DNA of 64,000 bases from Thermoflavimicrobium daqui (GCF_003313465.1 NZ_KZ845667.1:62001-126000); one strand, 5' to 3'; counted from the first letter of the stretch, positions 41,830-51,128 are shown. The notes: generated by a model not told the origin, from the sequence alone. Numbers and translations: made by a program.

Positions 41830-42113
41830 CTTTTCGTAGCTTAGTTGTGTTCCAACTAACTACGAAGCAGATCCTATTCAGCTTCGAATTCATAGATATC
41901 CTCTTTCGTAGTTAGTTGATTGTCATCCATTCTCTTTACAACTAACTACGAAGCTAAGTATAAGAAAGATCGTACCGTTTCCATATGAGGTCTGGAAACA
42001 TATTATCCTTACCTTTCCTTCAAAATAAATTCGAGTACGTACTAGACTATTTTGAAGCTAGGTATAGGTTGAATTACAGCGTTTCCATATAATATCTGGA
42101 AACATAAATTATC
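41830..42113 (-). repeat. Array of five hairpins upstream of yitT
   Basis: Read toward yitT: a GTTTCCAGA/ATATGGAAAC stem (42086-42108), a TTCAAAATA/TATTTTGAA stem (42028-42057), a second GTTTCC/GGAAAC stem (41978-42000), a TTCGTAGTTAGTTG/CAACTAACTACGAA stem (41910-41954), and a CGTAGTTAGTTGG/ CTAAGCTACG stem (41834-41866). Short AGGATA-type spacers recur between stems. The GTTTCC units sit in about 75-base direct repeats. No known riboswitch consensus was recognised. Confidence 0.65.
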
Positions 42114-42222
42114 CTGATCCCTTCTGGAATGATCTGTTTTTTATATTATATCATATATAATACTTTTAAATTAGTTTTAGTATCAACAAGAAAAAGAGTA
42201 GAGAAAAGAAATAAAGCTTCCA

Positions 42223-43296
42223 TTAAAGGAGTTGAAGTATGTAATAACCTAAGCCTCCTAAAATGACGAGTAGAATGAACCAGAAAAAAAGCCCGGAGCT
42301 TTTTCCTTCACCTTCTTCTTCTTCCATTTCTTCACTTTGTAAGCGCTTAATTTTTTGCTCTTGATCTTTCTGTAATGCAGATAAATTACTTTGATAGTCA
42401 TTGGGTGAAGTTTCAGTCTGTATGGGGATTCTATCAGTATCATCCCGCCTAGTATTCATCGAATATTGTACTCCTTTAGGAAAACGAGTAAGCGCTTTCT
42501 GCAAAGCTTGCTTCATATAGAGTGCAGATGAAAAGCGACGATTGGGTTGTTTTTGTAGGGCGGTATAGATAATATCTATAAGATCAGATGGAAGATAGGG
42601 ATTAATTTTTCTTGGATCAGGTACAGGTTGTTGAATATGCTTTTGGGCAATTTCAGCAATACTATCCCCATCAAATGGGAGGGTACCTGTAGCTAGTTCG
42701 TATAAAACAATTCCTAAAGAATAAATATCAGAAGCGGGACTTACTGGCAATTCTTGAGTTTGTTCAGGTGAAATATAGTATGGTAAATTGATGATGACGT
42801 TTTGCCCAGATGCAGTAGGTTCAGTGATTCTTCGTGGAATACCAAAATCACCTAGTTTACATTTCTCATCAGCAGTATACAAAATATTGTGAGTCTTGAT
42901 ATCTTGGTGTACAATATTACATTGGTGAGCATAATTTAATGCATCACAAATCTGTATACCAATAGAAGCACATTCGTAAGGTGTTAAATTCCTCTGTTGG
43001 CTTACTTGTCTTAAAGGAACTCCTTCAATATATTCCATGACTAAATAATAAGAGCCGTTTTCGATCCCTACCTGATGTACTTTCACAATATGAGGGTGAG
43101 CGAGTTTGGCAGCAATCGAGGATTCAACCACGAATCTCTCTTTAAAGGCCATTTCTTGGCTAATAAATGGATGAAATATTTTGATAGCAACGGGTTGCTT
43201 TAATATGATATTGTTAGCTAAATAAACTTCAGCAATTCCTCCCACACCAATTAATTCAATAATTTGATACCTTCCACCTATGATTTTACCTATCAT
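42223..43296 (-). CDS. Membrane-anchored Ser/Thr protein kinase (PrkC-like, no PASTA)
   Basis: A 357-residue Hanks-type kinase. Glycine loop 'IGVGGIAEVYLAN', ATP-binding Lys in VAIKIF, catalytic loop HQDIKTHN, DFG in 'KLGDFGIPRR', P+1 region 'YYISPEQ', then a low-complexity Glu-rich linker and a single C-terminal membrane helix (last 20 residues) with almost no outside domain. The catalytic loop has Gln instead of Arg (HRD) and Thr-His instead of the usual KP.N, so it is a non-RD kinase. Start chosen at ATG 43296, 6 bases after AAAGGAGAG. Confidence 0.88.
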   Translation of the reverse strand: MIGKIIGGRYQIIELIGVGGIAEVYLANNIILKQPVAIKIFHPFISQEMAFKERFVVESSIAAKLAHPHIVKVHQVGIENGSYYLVMEYIEGVPLRQVSQQRNLTPYECASIGIQICDALNYAHQCNIVHQDIKTHNILYTADEKCKLGDFGIPRRITEPTASGQNVIINLPYYISPEQTQELPVSPASDIYSLGIVLYELATGTLPFDGDSIAEIAQKHIQQPVPDPRKINPYLPSDLIDIIYTALQKQPNRRFSSALYMKQALQKALTRFPKGVQYSMNTRRDDTDRIPIQTETSPNDYQSNLSALQKDQEQKIKRLQSEEMEEEEGEGKSSGLFFWFILLVILGGLGYYILQLL

Positions 43297-43678
43297 TGCT
43301 ATCTCTCCTTTCATAGAAACGATAAGATAATACTAATATTACATTATGAATAAGAAGTAATAAAATAAATAGTCATATTCTTTAAATGATTCCTATTCCG
43401 TTGGTTTCGAAACGTATTATAGCATATAATTGAAGTTATAAATTAGATAAAATGGATTTTTATTGAAATAATTTCATTCATTGATGGAGGTTCCTTATAG
43501 TCTCTATTGATTAATGATTATAGAAATTGGGTATTACCTTTTATATGTTTAACTTAATGATTCTGGATCTCAATTTGTGCTCGCATCTCGCTACTAGGAC
43601 ATCCCAATGAACTTCTGTAACAAACAGTACAGCTTGGGCGCTTCTAAATATATATTTTATTCCTTAAATAAAAAACAG
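43297..43678. other. Intergenic region without recognised features
   Basis: About 380 AT-rich bases. They must hold the kinase promoter (TTATAGCATATAAT-like stretch near 43415). No further gene, hairpin or repeat was seen. Confidence 0.5.
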
Positions 43679-43996
43679 CTATTCTATTATTTTTTCTAAA
43701 ATAATGCGATGCTTAAACCCACCACGGTCCTTTAACTTATCAGCCTTTACCTCTAGAACTTTATCCATATCAAGGTTAAATGCATGTGCAATTCCATCAA
43801 TTACTTCTAAGATGTCGGCAAGTTCTTCTTCATTAGGTGTCACTTTAAATTCCTCGAGTTCTTCAATTAGTTTTTTTAGTAGCATTGGTTTAATTTCTTC
43901 TTCCGTCGCAATATAAGTACAGGGCTTCTTATTAGCCTGCTTGACGATTTGCGGAATTTTATCCCGGACTAATTTGTTATAAACTTTTACTTTCAT
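43679..43996 (-). CDS. MazG-like nucleoside triphosphate pyrophosphohydrolase
   Basis: A 105-residue all-alpha NTP-PPase. The core 'VYNKLVRDKIPQIVKQA' (residues 4-20), 'KKLIEELEEF' and 'EEELADILEVIDGIAHAF' carries the ExxE..ExxD metal-binding acidic residues, then 'ADKLKDRGGFKHRIILEKI'. Such proteins remove non-canonical or excess NTPs. ATG at 43996 is preferred (ATAGGAG 8 bases upstream); a GTG three codons before is less well placed. Confidence 0.88.
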   Translation of the reverse strand: MKVKVYNKLVRDKIPQIVKQANKKPCTYIATEEEIKPMLLKKLIEELEEFKVTPNEEELADILEVIDGIAHAFNLDMDKVLEVKADKLKDRGGFKHRIILEKIIE

Positions 43997-44121
43997 GACC
44001 AACACTCCTATCCTTATATATTATTTCAATTATAGCTAACTTCCATATTTAGGAGTATATAAAAAATGTTAATAGTTTAATCTCATAAGGAGAAGGCATT
44101 ATAGAGAGAGGAAGATAGAAC

Positions 44122-44384
44122 ATGATTCGAGTTATTCAGGTAACACTCAATGATCTGATATGATAAGAATCGATTGTGAAACTATCAGTAACCAAAATCG
44201 AAGCAATCACCTAAGACTGGCTTTTACAGAAGAGAGATATGATATTGCTTAACCAATGAATTCAATAAATTAAGTGCAGAAAATTTCCAATAGACTTGGA
44301 TATGTAAAAAGTGGATTTATGGATTACTTAGACGAAGGAGCTCCAGAAATTATTTACTTTAAAAAAATACTAAAAATGGGATGA
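44122..44384 (+). pseudogene. GNAT acetyltransferase relic
   Basis: An ATG at 44122 opens MIRVIQVTLND and soon stops; another frame follows with 'SNQNRSNHLRLAFTEERYDI'; bases 44292-44384 read 'RLGYVKSGFMDYLDEGAPEI' and IYFKKILKMG then stop, which is the normal end of a GNAT (RxGF.K.GF.DYLD...IYF). Multiple stops and frame changes show it is dead. The rest of 44006-44703 is AT-rich promoter DNA of the chitinase. Confidence 0.5.
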
Positions 44385-44703
44385 ACTAATCTTAGTATCA
44401 TTCTCTATGATGCATAAATTCATATTTGGGTTATATCCCATCACTTTTATAATGTAGAATTAGTCTAGATTGCATTTAAAATAACGTTACAAAAAATAAA
44501 GATGATTCAGCTAGATAGGATTATTTGGAAGGTGGACAGAGAATTCTTACTATTAATCCGACTAAATCTATTGAATATAATAATATTATAATATATATTT
44601 AGTATATATATTATATTAAATTATCTATCAAATGGAAGGGGATGTGAAGGTAAAATTAACTTTTATTTATGAATTATCTAGTTGGAGAGGAGATGGTTTA
44701 TAA

Positions 44704-46236
44704 ATGTTTAATAATGTATCAAAAAGAAATCTCGCCATTTCAATAATTTTCCTACTATTGGTTATGATACTTCCATTGCAAGCGTTTGCTGCAACTGAAT
44801 GGCAACCCAATGTGGCATATAAAGTGGGGGATCTTGTCACCTATAAAGGTAGCACTTATAAGTGCTTACAAAATCATACTTCATTAACAGGCTGGGAACC
44901 ACCAAATACTACTGCTTTATGGCAATGGGTATCATCTAATCCTGATGATACAGAAGTACCAACTGCTCCTAGTGATTTAACCGTTGTTGGAAAGACAGAT
45001 ACAACTGTTACCCTTTCTTGGAAAGCTGCGATGGATAATGTAGGAGTCGACAAATATCAGGTCTTTAATGGCTCATCTCAAGTTGGGTTTACCCAAAGTA
45101 CTACCTATACTGTAAGCGGTCTCAAAGCAAATACTTCTTATACCTTTACTGTAAAAGCGCAGGATGCTGCTGGTAATCTATCCCCAGCAAGTCAGGAATT
45201 AACTGTAACCACGAATCCCACTGATGGCGGAGGTACAAATCCCGGCACAGGGAAAAAGTTACTGATAGGGTATTGGCATAACTTTGATAATGGCTCTACA
45301 AATATTCGATTGCGTGATGTTTCCAAAAGCTTCGATGTAATTCAAGTAGCTTTTGGAGAACCATCTGGAAAAGCTCCTGGCGAAATAGGATTTACTCCAT
45401 ACAATGCAACTCCTGAAGAGTTTAAGGCAGATATTGCTTATCTACAAGCACAAGGTAAAAAAGTACAACTTTCTTTAGGGGGAGCCAATGGACATATTCA
45501 GCTTAATGATGAAACATCCAAACAAAACTTTATAAACTCTCTGATCAAAATAATCGAAACATATAATTTTGACGGAATTGATATTGATTTGGAAGGGAGC
45601 TCTTTATCATTAAATGCTGGAGATACCGATTTTAAAAATCCGACAACCCCAGCAATCAAAAATATGATTGCAGCGATCCGGACAATTTGTGATAAGTTTG
45701 GATCCAACTTCCAACTCACAATGGCTCCTGAGACAGCTTATGTACAAGGAGGACAAATAGCATATGGTGGTCCTTGGGGTGCATACCTGCCTGTGATTCA
45801 TGCTCTTCGTGATAAACTGACCTTTATTCATGTTCAGCATTATAATACAGGTTCGATGCAGGCGATCGATGGGAAAACCTATAACCAAGGTACAGCGGAC
45901 TTCCAAGTAGCAATGGCAGAAGTACTTTTACAAGGTTTCCCAATCGCAGGAAATCAAAATAATCAATTTCCTGCTCTACGTGAAGATCAAGTAGCCATTG
46001 GTTTACCTGCGACGAAATCCGCAGCACCTTCTGGGGGATATACGACACCGCAAGATATTGATAAAGCGTTGAACTACTTGGTTAAAGGCAAATCGTTTGG
46101 AGGTTCGTATCAACTACGAAAACCAGAAGGTTATACAGGTTTTAAAGGGATTATGACTTGGTCGATTAACTGGGATGCCACATCTAACTTCGGATTTTCT
46201 AGTCCAGTTCGTCAAACATTGGATCAATTAAAGTAA
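44704..46236 (+). CDS. Secreted GH18 chitinase with CBM5/12 and FnIII domains
   Basis: A 510-residue exported enzyme. Signal peptide residues 1-30 (cleavage near AFAA); chitin-binding CBM5/12 about 31-77 ('WQPNVAYKVGDLVTYKG', 'YKCLQNHTS', 'WEPP'); fibronectin III about 84-176; GH18 barrel about 185-508. The catalytic DxxDxDxE motif is FDGIDIDLEG, with the proton-donor Glu at about residue 298; 'LSLGGANG' and 'MTWSINWDA' complete the fold. It hydrolyses chitin to oligomers outside the cell. GGAGAGGAG lies upstream of ATG. Confidence 0.95.
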   Translation: MFNNVSKRNLAISIIFLLLVMILPLQAFAATEWQPNVAYKVGDLVTYKGSTYKCLQNHTSLTGWEPPNTTALWQWVSSNPDDTEVPTAPSDLTVVGKTDTTVTLSWKAAMDNVGVDKYQVFNGSSQVGFTQSTTYTVSGLKANTSYTFTVKAQDAAGNLSPASQELTVTTNPTDGGGTNPGTGKKLLIGYWHNFDNGSTNIRLRDVSKSFDVIQVAFGEPSGKAPGEIGFTPYNATPEEFKADIAYLQAQGKKVQLSLGGANGHIQLNDETSKQNFINSLIKIIETYNFDGIDIDLEGSSLSLNAGDTDFKNPTTPAIKNMIAAIRTICDKFGSNFQLTMAPETAYVQGGQIAYGGPWGAYLPVIHALRDKLTFIHVQHYNTGSMQAIDGKTYNQGTADFQVAMAEVLLQGFPIAGNQNNQFPALREDQVAIGLPATKSAAPSGGYTTPQDIDKALNYLVKGKSFGGSYQLRKPEGYTGFKGIMTWSINWDATSNFGFSSPVRQTLDQLK

Positions 46237-46258
46237 TTGACCATTTCAAAGAATACAA

Positions 46259-46298
46259 TAAAACGACTGTAGTGATGCTTTCTACAGTCGTTTTTTGT
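46259..46298 (+). terminator. Terminator of the chitinase gene
   Basis: AAAACGACTGTAG pairs with CTACAGTCGTTTT, then TTG; loop of nine bases. Confidence 0.85.
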
Positions 46299-46305
46299 AC
46301 CCTAT

Positions 46306-46860
46306 TTATTTCTGATTAAGCTGCTTTAAGAACTCTTTCATAAATCCGGGTAAGTCTGGCCAAGCGTGTCCAGAAACGAGATTTCCTTCGACATGTAATG
46401 GTTCGCTTATATAAGTTGCGCCAGATTGTTCAACTTCTGGACGACACGTTGTAAATGCTGTAAGTTGTCTTCCTTTGACTACTTCAGGGATAACAGTAAA
46501 TACCAAAGAGGCATGACAAATCGCTCCAACTGGCTTGTTATTGTCGAAAAAGTGTTTGACAATACTAGGAATCTCTTTTTCCATCCGAATATACTCTGGC
46601 GCGCGACCCCCAGGAATGATTAAACCATCATACTCTTCAGGACGAACATCTGCAAAAGCAATATGTGCATCTAAACCATATGCCCATTTTTCAGTAAAAG
46701 TATCCATTGCTGGTTCAAAATCATGAACAACTGTTTGTAGTTTTTTCTTTTTAGGTGCAGCGATAACTGCCTCATGACCTTCTTCTAATAGCCGGTAATA
46801 AGGGTAGAAGATTTCTAAGGCTTCAACCGCATCACCAGTTAGAATCAACACTTTAGCCAT
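46306..46860 (-). CDS. DJ-1/PfpI family protein
   Basis: A 184-residue alpha/beta protein with the nucleophile elbow 'VGAICHASLVF' (Cys near residue 106), 'DGLIIPGGRAPEYIR', and the C-terminal 'NLVSGHAWPDLPGFMKEFL' typical of PfpI/YhbO-type members. Proposed activities are deglycation/glyoxalase or peptidase. ATG at 46860 follows GAGGTGAACCC; a GTG three codons earlier overlaps that site. Opposite strand to the chitinase, sharing its terminator region. Confidence 0.9.
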   Translation of the reverse strand: MAKVLILTGDAVEALEIFYPYYRLLEEGHEAVIAAPKKKKLQTVVHDFEPAMDTFTEKWAYGLDAHIAFADVRPEEYDGLIIPGGRAPEYIRMEKEIPSIVKHFFDNNKPVGAICHASLVFTVIPEVVKGRQLTAFTTCRPEVEQSGATYISEPLHVEGNLVSGHAWPDLPGFMKEFLKQLNQK

Positions 46861-47010
46861 TGGGTTCACCTCGATATGTATATGTGATTCTATGTTGTAT
46901 TTTACCCAGATGGAGAGGATGTAAAACGGAGGGTTTTGTCCGAGACTTTATGGTCTTTTCAATAGGAGTATCATGAAAGCACTTCAAACGTTTAACGATA
47001 TGTATTTTGA

Positions 47011-47059
47011 GCATCCCCTACTCCGACAATGTCTTGAGCTACGTCGGAGTAGGGGATGC
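47011..47059. terminator. Strong hairpin between MDR and PfpI genes
   Basis: GCATCCCCTACTCCGAC (47011-47027) pairs perfectly with 47043-47059. It lies 19 bases after the stop of the minus-strand MDR gene; no T run follows, so a terminator role is likely but not certain. Confidence 0.6.
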
Positions 47060-47077
47060 GTATGGTTTGACCTCCTT

Positions 47078-48007
47078 TTACTTCACACGTAAAACAATTT
47101 TCCCTTTTGTATGTCCAGTTTCGCTCAAACGATGTGCTTCCTTAATTTCCTCAAGTCTTAATATAGTACCAATAACTGGATGGATCTGACCTTTTTCAAT
47201 CAGGTTAGCGATTTTTGCAAGTTGTTCCCCATTCGGTTCAAGAAAGACATAACCTGTTTTGATATTTTTCTCCTTAGCCAATTCTTCATTGGGTCGAGTG
47301 GTTATTGAAACTAGACGCCCTCCTTCTTTTAACACTTGATAACTTTGTTTTTGGATATCGCCGCCGAGTGTATCAAATACCACATCTATATCTTTGAGAG
47401 AAACTGTAAAATCTTCTTTTTTGTAATCAATGACCTTATCGGCACCAAGTGATTGAACAAATTCTACGTTTTTCGTACTGCAAGTGGTTGCGACCCAACA
47501 ACCCTGTGCTTTTGCCAATTGAATGGCAAAGCTTCCCACACCGCCTGCTCCAGCATGAATGAGTACTCTTTCTCCATTTTTGATATCAGCAAAGTCAATG
47601 AGACATTGCCACGCTGTAAGTCCTACAAGTGGAATGGATGCAGCTTCTTCAAATGATATATTTTTCGGCTTTTTAGCAACAAGCTGCTCATCAACAGCAA
47701 CAAACTCTGCATAAGTTCCATTGCGGCTTATATCTGGACGGGTAAAAACTTCATCCCCAATCTTAAACTTTGTAACATTTTTTCCTATTTCGATAATCGT
47801 CCCTGCTGCATCCCAACCAAGTATAAGAGGGAAATGATACTGTAACATTCCTTTTAGATAGCCTTCACGTATTTTCCAATCTACAGGATTAACAGAAGTT
47901 GCAACTACTTCGATCAAAACGTCATTTTCTTTTAATATGGGTTTATCCATATCCGTATATTTTAATTGTTCGACTCCACCGTAATTTTCGATAATAACCG
48001 CTTTCAA
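47078..48007 (-). CDS. NADP-dependent MDR oxidoreductase (quinone reductase type)
   Basis: A 309-residue medium-chain reductase: 'SVNPVDWKIREGYLKG', 'PLILGWDAAGTIIEIG', nucleotide loop 'HAGAGGVGSFAIQLAK' (residues about 148-163), 'VFDTLGGD' and the C-terminal 'AHRLSETGHTKGKIVLRV'. No zinc ligands. The TTG start at 48007 is supported by AAAGGAGG 7 bases upstream. Typical substrates are quinones or enones. Confidence 0.92.
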   Translation of the reverse strand: MKAVIIENYGGVEQLKYTDMDKPILKENDVLIEVVATSVNPVDWKIREGYLKGMLQYHFPLILGWDAAGTIIEIGKNVTKFKIGDEVFTRPDISRNGTYAEFVAVDEQLVAKKPKNISFEEAASIPLVGLTAWQCLIDFADIKNGERVLIHAGAGGVGSFAIQLAKAQGCWVATTCSTKNVEFVQSLGADKVIDYKKEDFTVSLKDIDVVFDTLGGDIQKQSYQVLKEGGRLVSITTRPNEELAKEKNIKTGYVFLEPNGEQLAKIANLIEKGQIHPVIGTILRLEEIKEAHRLSETGHTKGKIVLRVK

Positions 48008-48239
48008 ATGGTATCCTCCTTTATATCCGAGATATAGGGTTATCATTTCTAAATAACAAAAAAATATGTGTGATTTCTTCTTGCCAGAGATCCAAAGAAC
48101 TTTTTACTGTAGCTTGCAGTATTTTATAATTGAAGAATGATGAAGAGGTTCTAGAAAATACTTTTATATGAAGGGAGTTAATATTACATGATTATCTTAG
48201 ATTCTCTTTAATCAAGAAGTTCTTTATATCCAATTGATG

Positions 48240-49535
48240 TTATATTTCTTTGATCAGTCTTTGAACACGCTGTAGAGCTTCTCTTAGAACAAAAGCTTCG
48301 TCCACAGTTTGCAATTTTCTATCTCTCATTACAATATTGCCATGAATAATCGATGTATGGACGTCAGATCCTGTTGCTGAATAGGCTAGTAACGCATAAA
48401 TATCGTTATGAGGAACCAGATGAGGTTGCATGATATCAATAAGAATAATGTCTGCAAGTTTGCCGACTTCTAAAGTGCCTACATATCGATCGATATGTAG
48501 TAGTTTTGCACCTTCGATTGTAGCCATCTTTAATAATGTTTTAGCATCAATAACAGTGGGATCGAAGTAGTTAACTTTTTGTAGACCTCCAGTAAACTTC
48601 ATCTCCTTAAATAAGTCTAAAGATGAGGCGCTACCTGCACCATCTGTACCGATGCCAACAGTTATTCCTGCATCTAAGTACTTCTTAATTGGAGCAATCC
48701 CGCAACCTAGTTTTAAGTTACTAAATGGGTTATGAGCAATCCCACCTTTATTCGCTTTTAAAAAGGAAATATCCTGATCATCTACATGAACTCCGTGAGC
48801 AAGTAAGACATGATAGTCCCCAGAAAATAGTCCTAAATCATATAAATATTGCGTCGGTGTTTTCCCGTACTTTTGTTTCATTTTACTAACTTCTTCGTGC
48901 GTTTCGGCCAGATGGATATGGATAGGAACCTGCATTTCCTTTGCAAGAGTAGCTATTTTTTCGATAAAACTGGGCGGACAAGTATAGGGAGCATGAGGAC
49001 CTAACATTGTTGTAATTCTTCCATCAGCTTTACCCGACCACTTTTGCATCAATTCTAGTCCTTCTTCTAATCTTTTACCTCCATCATCTTTAAGTTGGAT
49101 GAGTCCACGTGTTAAAGAAGCCCGTATTCCCGAGTCCTTAACAGCCTCAGCTATATAGTCCATGTGAATATACATATCGGCATATGAAGTTGTACCTGAC
49201 TTGATCATTTCAATAATAGCTAACATAGAACCCCAATAAATATCTTCCTTAGTCATTCTAGCCTCAGCTGGAAGCATTTTTTTCTCTAGCCACTCCATTA
49301 AACGAAGATCATCACTAAAGGCTCTAAGTAAGGACATAGGGCTATGATTGTGTGTATTAATTAAGCCAGGCATAGCGACCATTCCATCAGCTTGGATAAC
49401 CTCATCGGCAATTTCTTCAGAAACAGTCCCTATGTATTGTATGGTATGGTCTTTAATCAAGATATCTCCAGTAACAGGTTGATCATCGGTTTCGTTCATC
49501 GTAAGAATCAGTGCATTTTTGATTAATGTTTTCAT
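48240..49535 (-). CDS. mtaD: 5-methylthioadenosine/S-adenosylhomocysteine deaminase
   Basis: A 431-residue amidohydrolase. Metal ligands are in 'INTHNHSPMSLLR' (HxH, about residue 60), 'ITTMLGPHAPYTCPP', 'IHIHLAETHEE' and 'VGIGTDGAGSASS' (Asp). This pattern, with GPHAPYTC, identifies the MTA/SAH deaminase branch, which converts these nucleosides to their inosine forms in methionine-salvage or nucleoside routes. Single gene; AGGGGTTAG before ATG. No SAM riboswitch was seen in the 385 bases upstream. Confidence 0.9.
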   Translation of the reverse strand: MKTLIKNALILTMNETDDQPVTGDILIKDHTIQYIGTVSEEIADEVIQADGMVAMPGLINTHNHSPMSLLRAFSDDLRLMEWLEKKMLPAEARMTKEDIYWGSMLAIIEMIKSGTTSYADMYIHMDYIAEAVKDSGIRASLTRGLIQLKDDGGKRLEEGLELMQKWSGKADGRITTMLGPHAPYTCPPSFIEKIATLAKEMQVPIHIHLAETHEEVSKMKQKYGKTPTQYLYDLGLFSGDYHVLLAHGVHVDDQDISFLKANKGGIAHNPFSNLKLGCGIAPIKKYLDAGITVGIGTDGAGSASSLDLFKEMKFTGGLQKVNYFDPTVIDAKTLLKMATIEGAKLLHIDRYVGTLEVGKLADIILIDIMQPHLVPHNDIYALLAYSATGSDVHTSIIHGNIVMRDRKLQTVDEAFVLREALQRVQRLIKEI

Positions 49536-49846
49536 GATTTATCTAACCCCTTATTTATATATTTAGCTTATTGTAAAGCTTAACGTAGGGGAAAGGTAAA
49601 GGGCAAAATTGATTCGTTTACTATGATGCTTGGTTTATTAAAAAGAAATATTTATTCATGTAGATCATTATTGGCATCTTTTTAATTTACCAGAGCGTTC
49701 TGCAAAAAGTGGCGATACTTATGTAAGATAAAAGTTTTATCACTCTGACAAGCATTTTTCGAATTTATCGTAGAGTATATATTCTTTATAATAAATGTCT
49801 TCTTTCTGTATAGAAAAAGCAGGTGGAGGAAATACTTTCTATTGAA

Positions 49847-49897
49847 ATGAAACAGAAAGGTTTCCTATAATCACAAAGAGAAACCTTTCTGTTTCAT
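49847..49897. terminator. Hairpin 25 bases before the SRPBCC gene
   Basis: ATGAAACAGAAAGGTTTC (49847-49864) pairs perfectly with 49880-49897. It can terminate transcripts from upstream or act in the leader of the SRPBCC-ArsR operon. The rest of 49536-49921 has no gene. Confidence 0.6.
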
Positions 49898-49921
49898 ATT
49901 AACTAGGATGGAGGGAACAAC

Positions 49922-50353
49922 ATGGAGAAACATATACAGAACATGTTACCAGATATTCGGCACACCGTTTTGTTTAATGCACCTATACAGAAGGTATGGG
50001 ATGCTGTTGCAACTTCAGAAGGAATTGCTGCATGGTGGATGAAAAATGACTTTCAGCCCAAAATAGGACATGAATTCACTTTGGAGTCACCTTACGGACC
50101 TTCACCTTGCAAAGTGCTGGAGCTTGATCCTCCTTACCAACTTACCTTTGCATGGGATAAAGCCGGTTGGCGTGTTACTTTTAAACTTGAGGAGGTAGAA
50201 GGAAAGACGAAATTCACTCTTATTCATTCTGGTTGGGAAGAACCAGATAAGATTGTTCCGAAAGCATCAGAAAAACAGTCCATCATACGTGATAGAATGG
50301 ACAAAGGTTGGGAGATGCTTGTTAACAATTATCTCCGTAATTTGGTTGAGTGA
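49922..50353 (+). CDS. SRPBCC/AHSA1-domain protein
   Basis: A 143-residue START-like (Bet v1) fold protein: 'IRHTVLFNAPIQKVWDAVAT', 'GIAAWWMKNDF', 'TLESPYGPSPCKVLELDPPY' and 'GWEMLVNNYLRNL' at the end. AHSA1-type proteins bind hydrophobic ligands; operons pairing one with an ArsR repressor are common in Bacilli. GGAGGGAAC precedes ATG; the ArsR gene begins 6 bases after its stop. Confidence 0.9.
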   Translation: MEKHIQNMLPDIRHTVLFNAPIQKVWDAVATSEGIAAWWMKNDFQPKIGHEFTLESPYGPSPCKVLELDPPYQLTFAWDKAGWRVTFKLEEVEGKTKFTLIHSGWEEPDKIVPKASEKQSIIRDRMDKGWEMLVNNYLRNLVE

Positions 50354-50359
50354 TGTCCA

Positions 50360-50743
50360 ATGACCTCTGCACCCAATTATGACATTTTTCAAGCAATTGC
50401 TGATCCTACACGCCGTAAAATATTAAGATTACTTTCTAATCATGAGGAGATGAACCTTACCCGTATATGTAAACATTTTCCGATTAGTCGTCCAGCTGTG
50501 TCGAAACATTTACGTATTTTAATAGATGTGGGACTTGTCAAAGAGAAGAAAGTAGGTCGTGAGACGAGATATTGGTTTGAACCAGAGCCATTACTCGAAC
50601 TAAAACAATGGCTTTCTTTTTACGAACAATTTTGGGAAAACAAGATTACTATGCTCAAACGTTATGTAGAAGATGAAGAAATAAATGAGATGAACATCTC
50701 TATTTCGAAACATAACGACAAAGATAAAGAATGGCTATCCTAA
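50360..50743 (+). CDS. ArsR-family (SdpR-like) transcriptional regulator
   Basis: A 127-residue winged-helix protein: 'IFQAIADPTRRKILRLLSNH' (residues 9-28), recognition region 'HFPISRPAVSKHLRILIDVG', then 'YWFEPEPLLELKQWLSFYEQ'. No metal-binding Cys cluster is visible, so it resembles the autorepressor SdpR type rather than metal sensors. Second gene of the operon with the SRPBCC protein, whose ligand it may follow. Confidence 0.92.
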   Translation: MTSAPNYDIFQAIADPTRRKILRLLSNHEEMNLTRICKHFPISRPAVSKHLRILIDVGLVKEKKVGRETRYWFEPEPLLELKQWLSFYEQFWENKITMLKRYVEDEEINEMNISISKHNDKDKEWLS

Positions 50744-50810
50744 TTGGGCTCTTAATTATTTCAAATCGTAATTATCCGGGTCAAGATTACGAATCTCTGT
50801 GGTTTTAAAA

Positions 50811-50866
50811 CAAGAGTTTGATTCCCATTACCCAAGTATAATAGGAAATCAAACTCTTTCTTCTTT
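50811..50866 (+). terminator. Terminator of the SRPBCC-ArsR operon
   Basis: AAGAGTTTGATT (50812-50823) pairs with AATCAAACTCTT (50847-50858), followed by TCTTCTTTTT. Confidence 0.8.
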
Positions 50867-51069
50867 TTATCGTGAGTCTGAGTTTTTCTGTCTGAATTCT
50901 ATTTTTAAATTTTTCGATGTACCTTCCTTTTAATGTTGGGATGTAAGGGAAGCTTTCTTATCCATGTTTGATTAAGTACTTGTGTTGTAATTTGAAATGT
51001 GATTGTAGGGAATTCAAAAGTTTAGTCGCATACTGTACAGATGGATTATCGTTTGTATTTTTATTTTTT

Positions 51070-51093
51070 AAACTAGTTTGTTGTACAAACAAA
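51070..51093. promoter_or_regulatory. Shared operator-like motif, copy 2
   Basis: AAACTAGTTTG-N5-CAAACAAA, as at 23184 and 55046; here about 36 bases before the SRPBCC relic. Confidence 0.4.
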
Positions 51094-51128
51094 ATAAAAA
51101 AAATAGTATATAAATCTAACATATCCAG

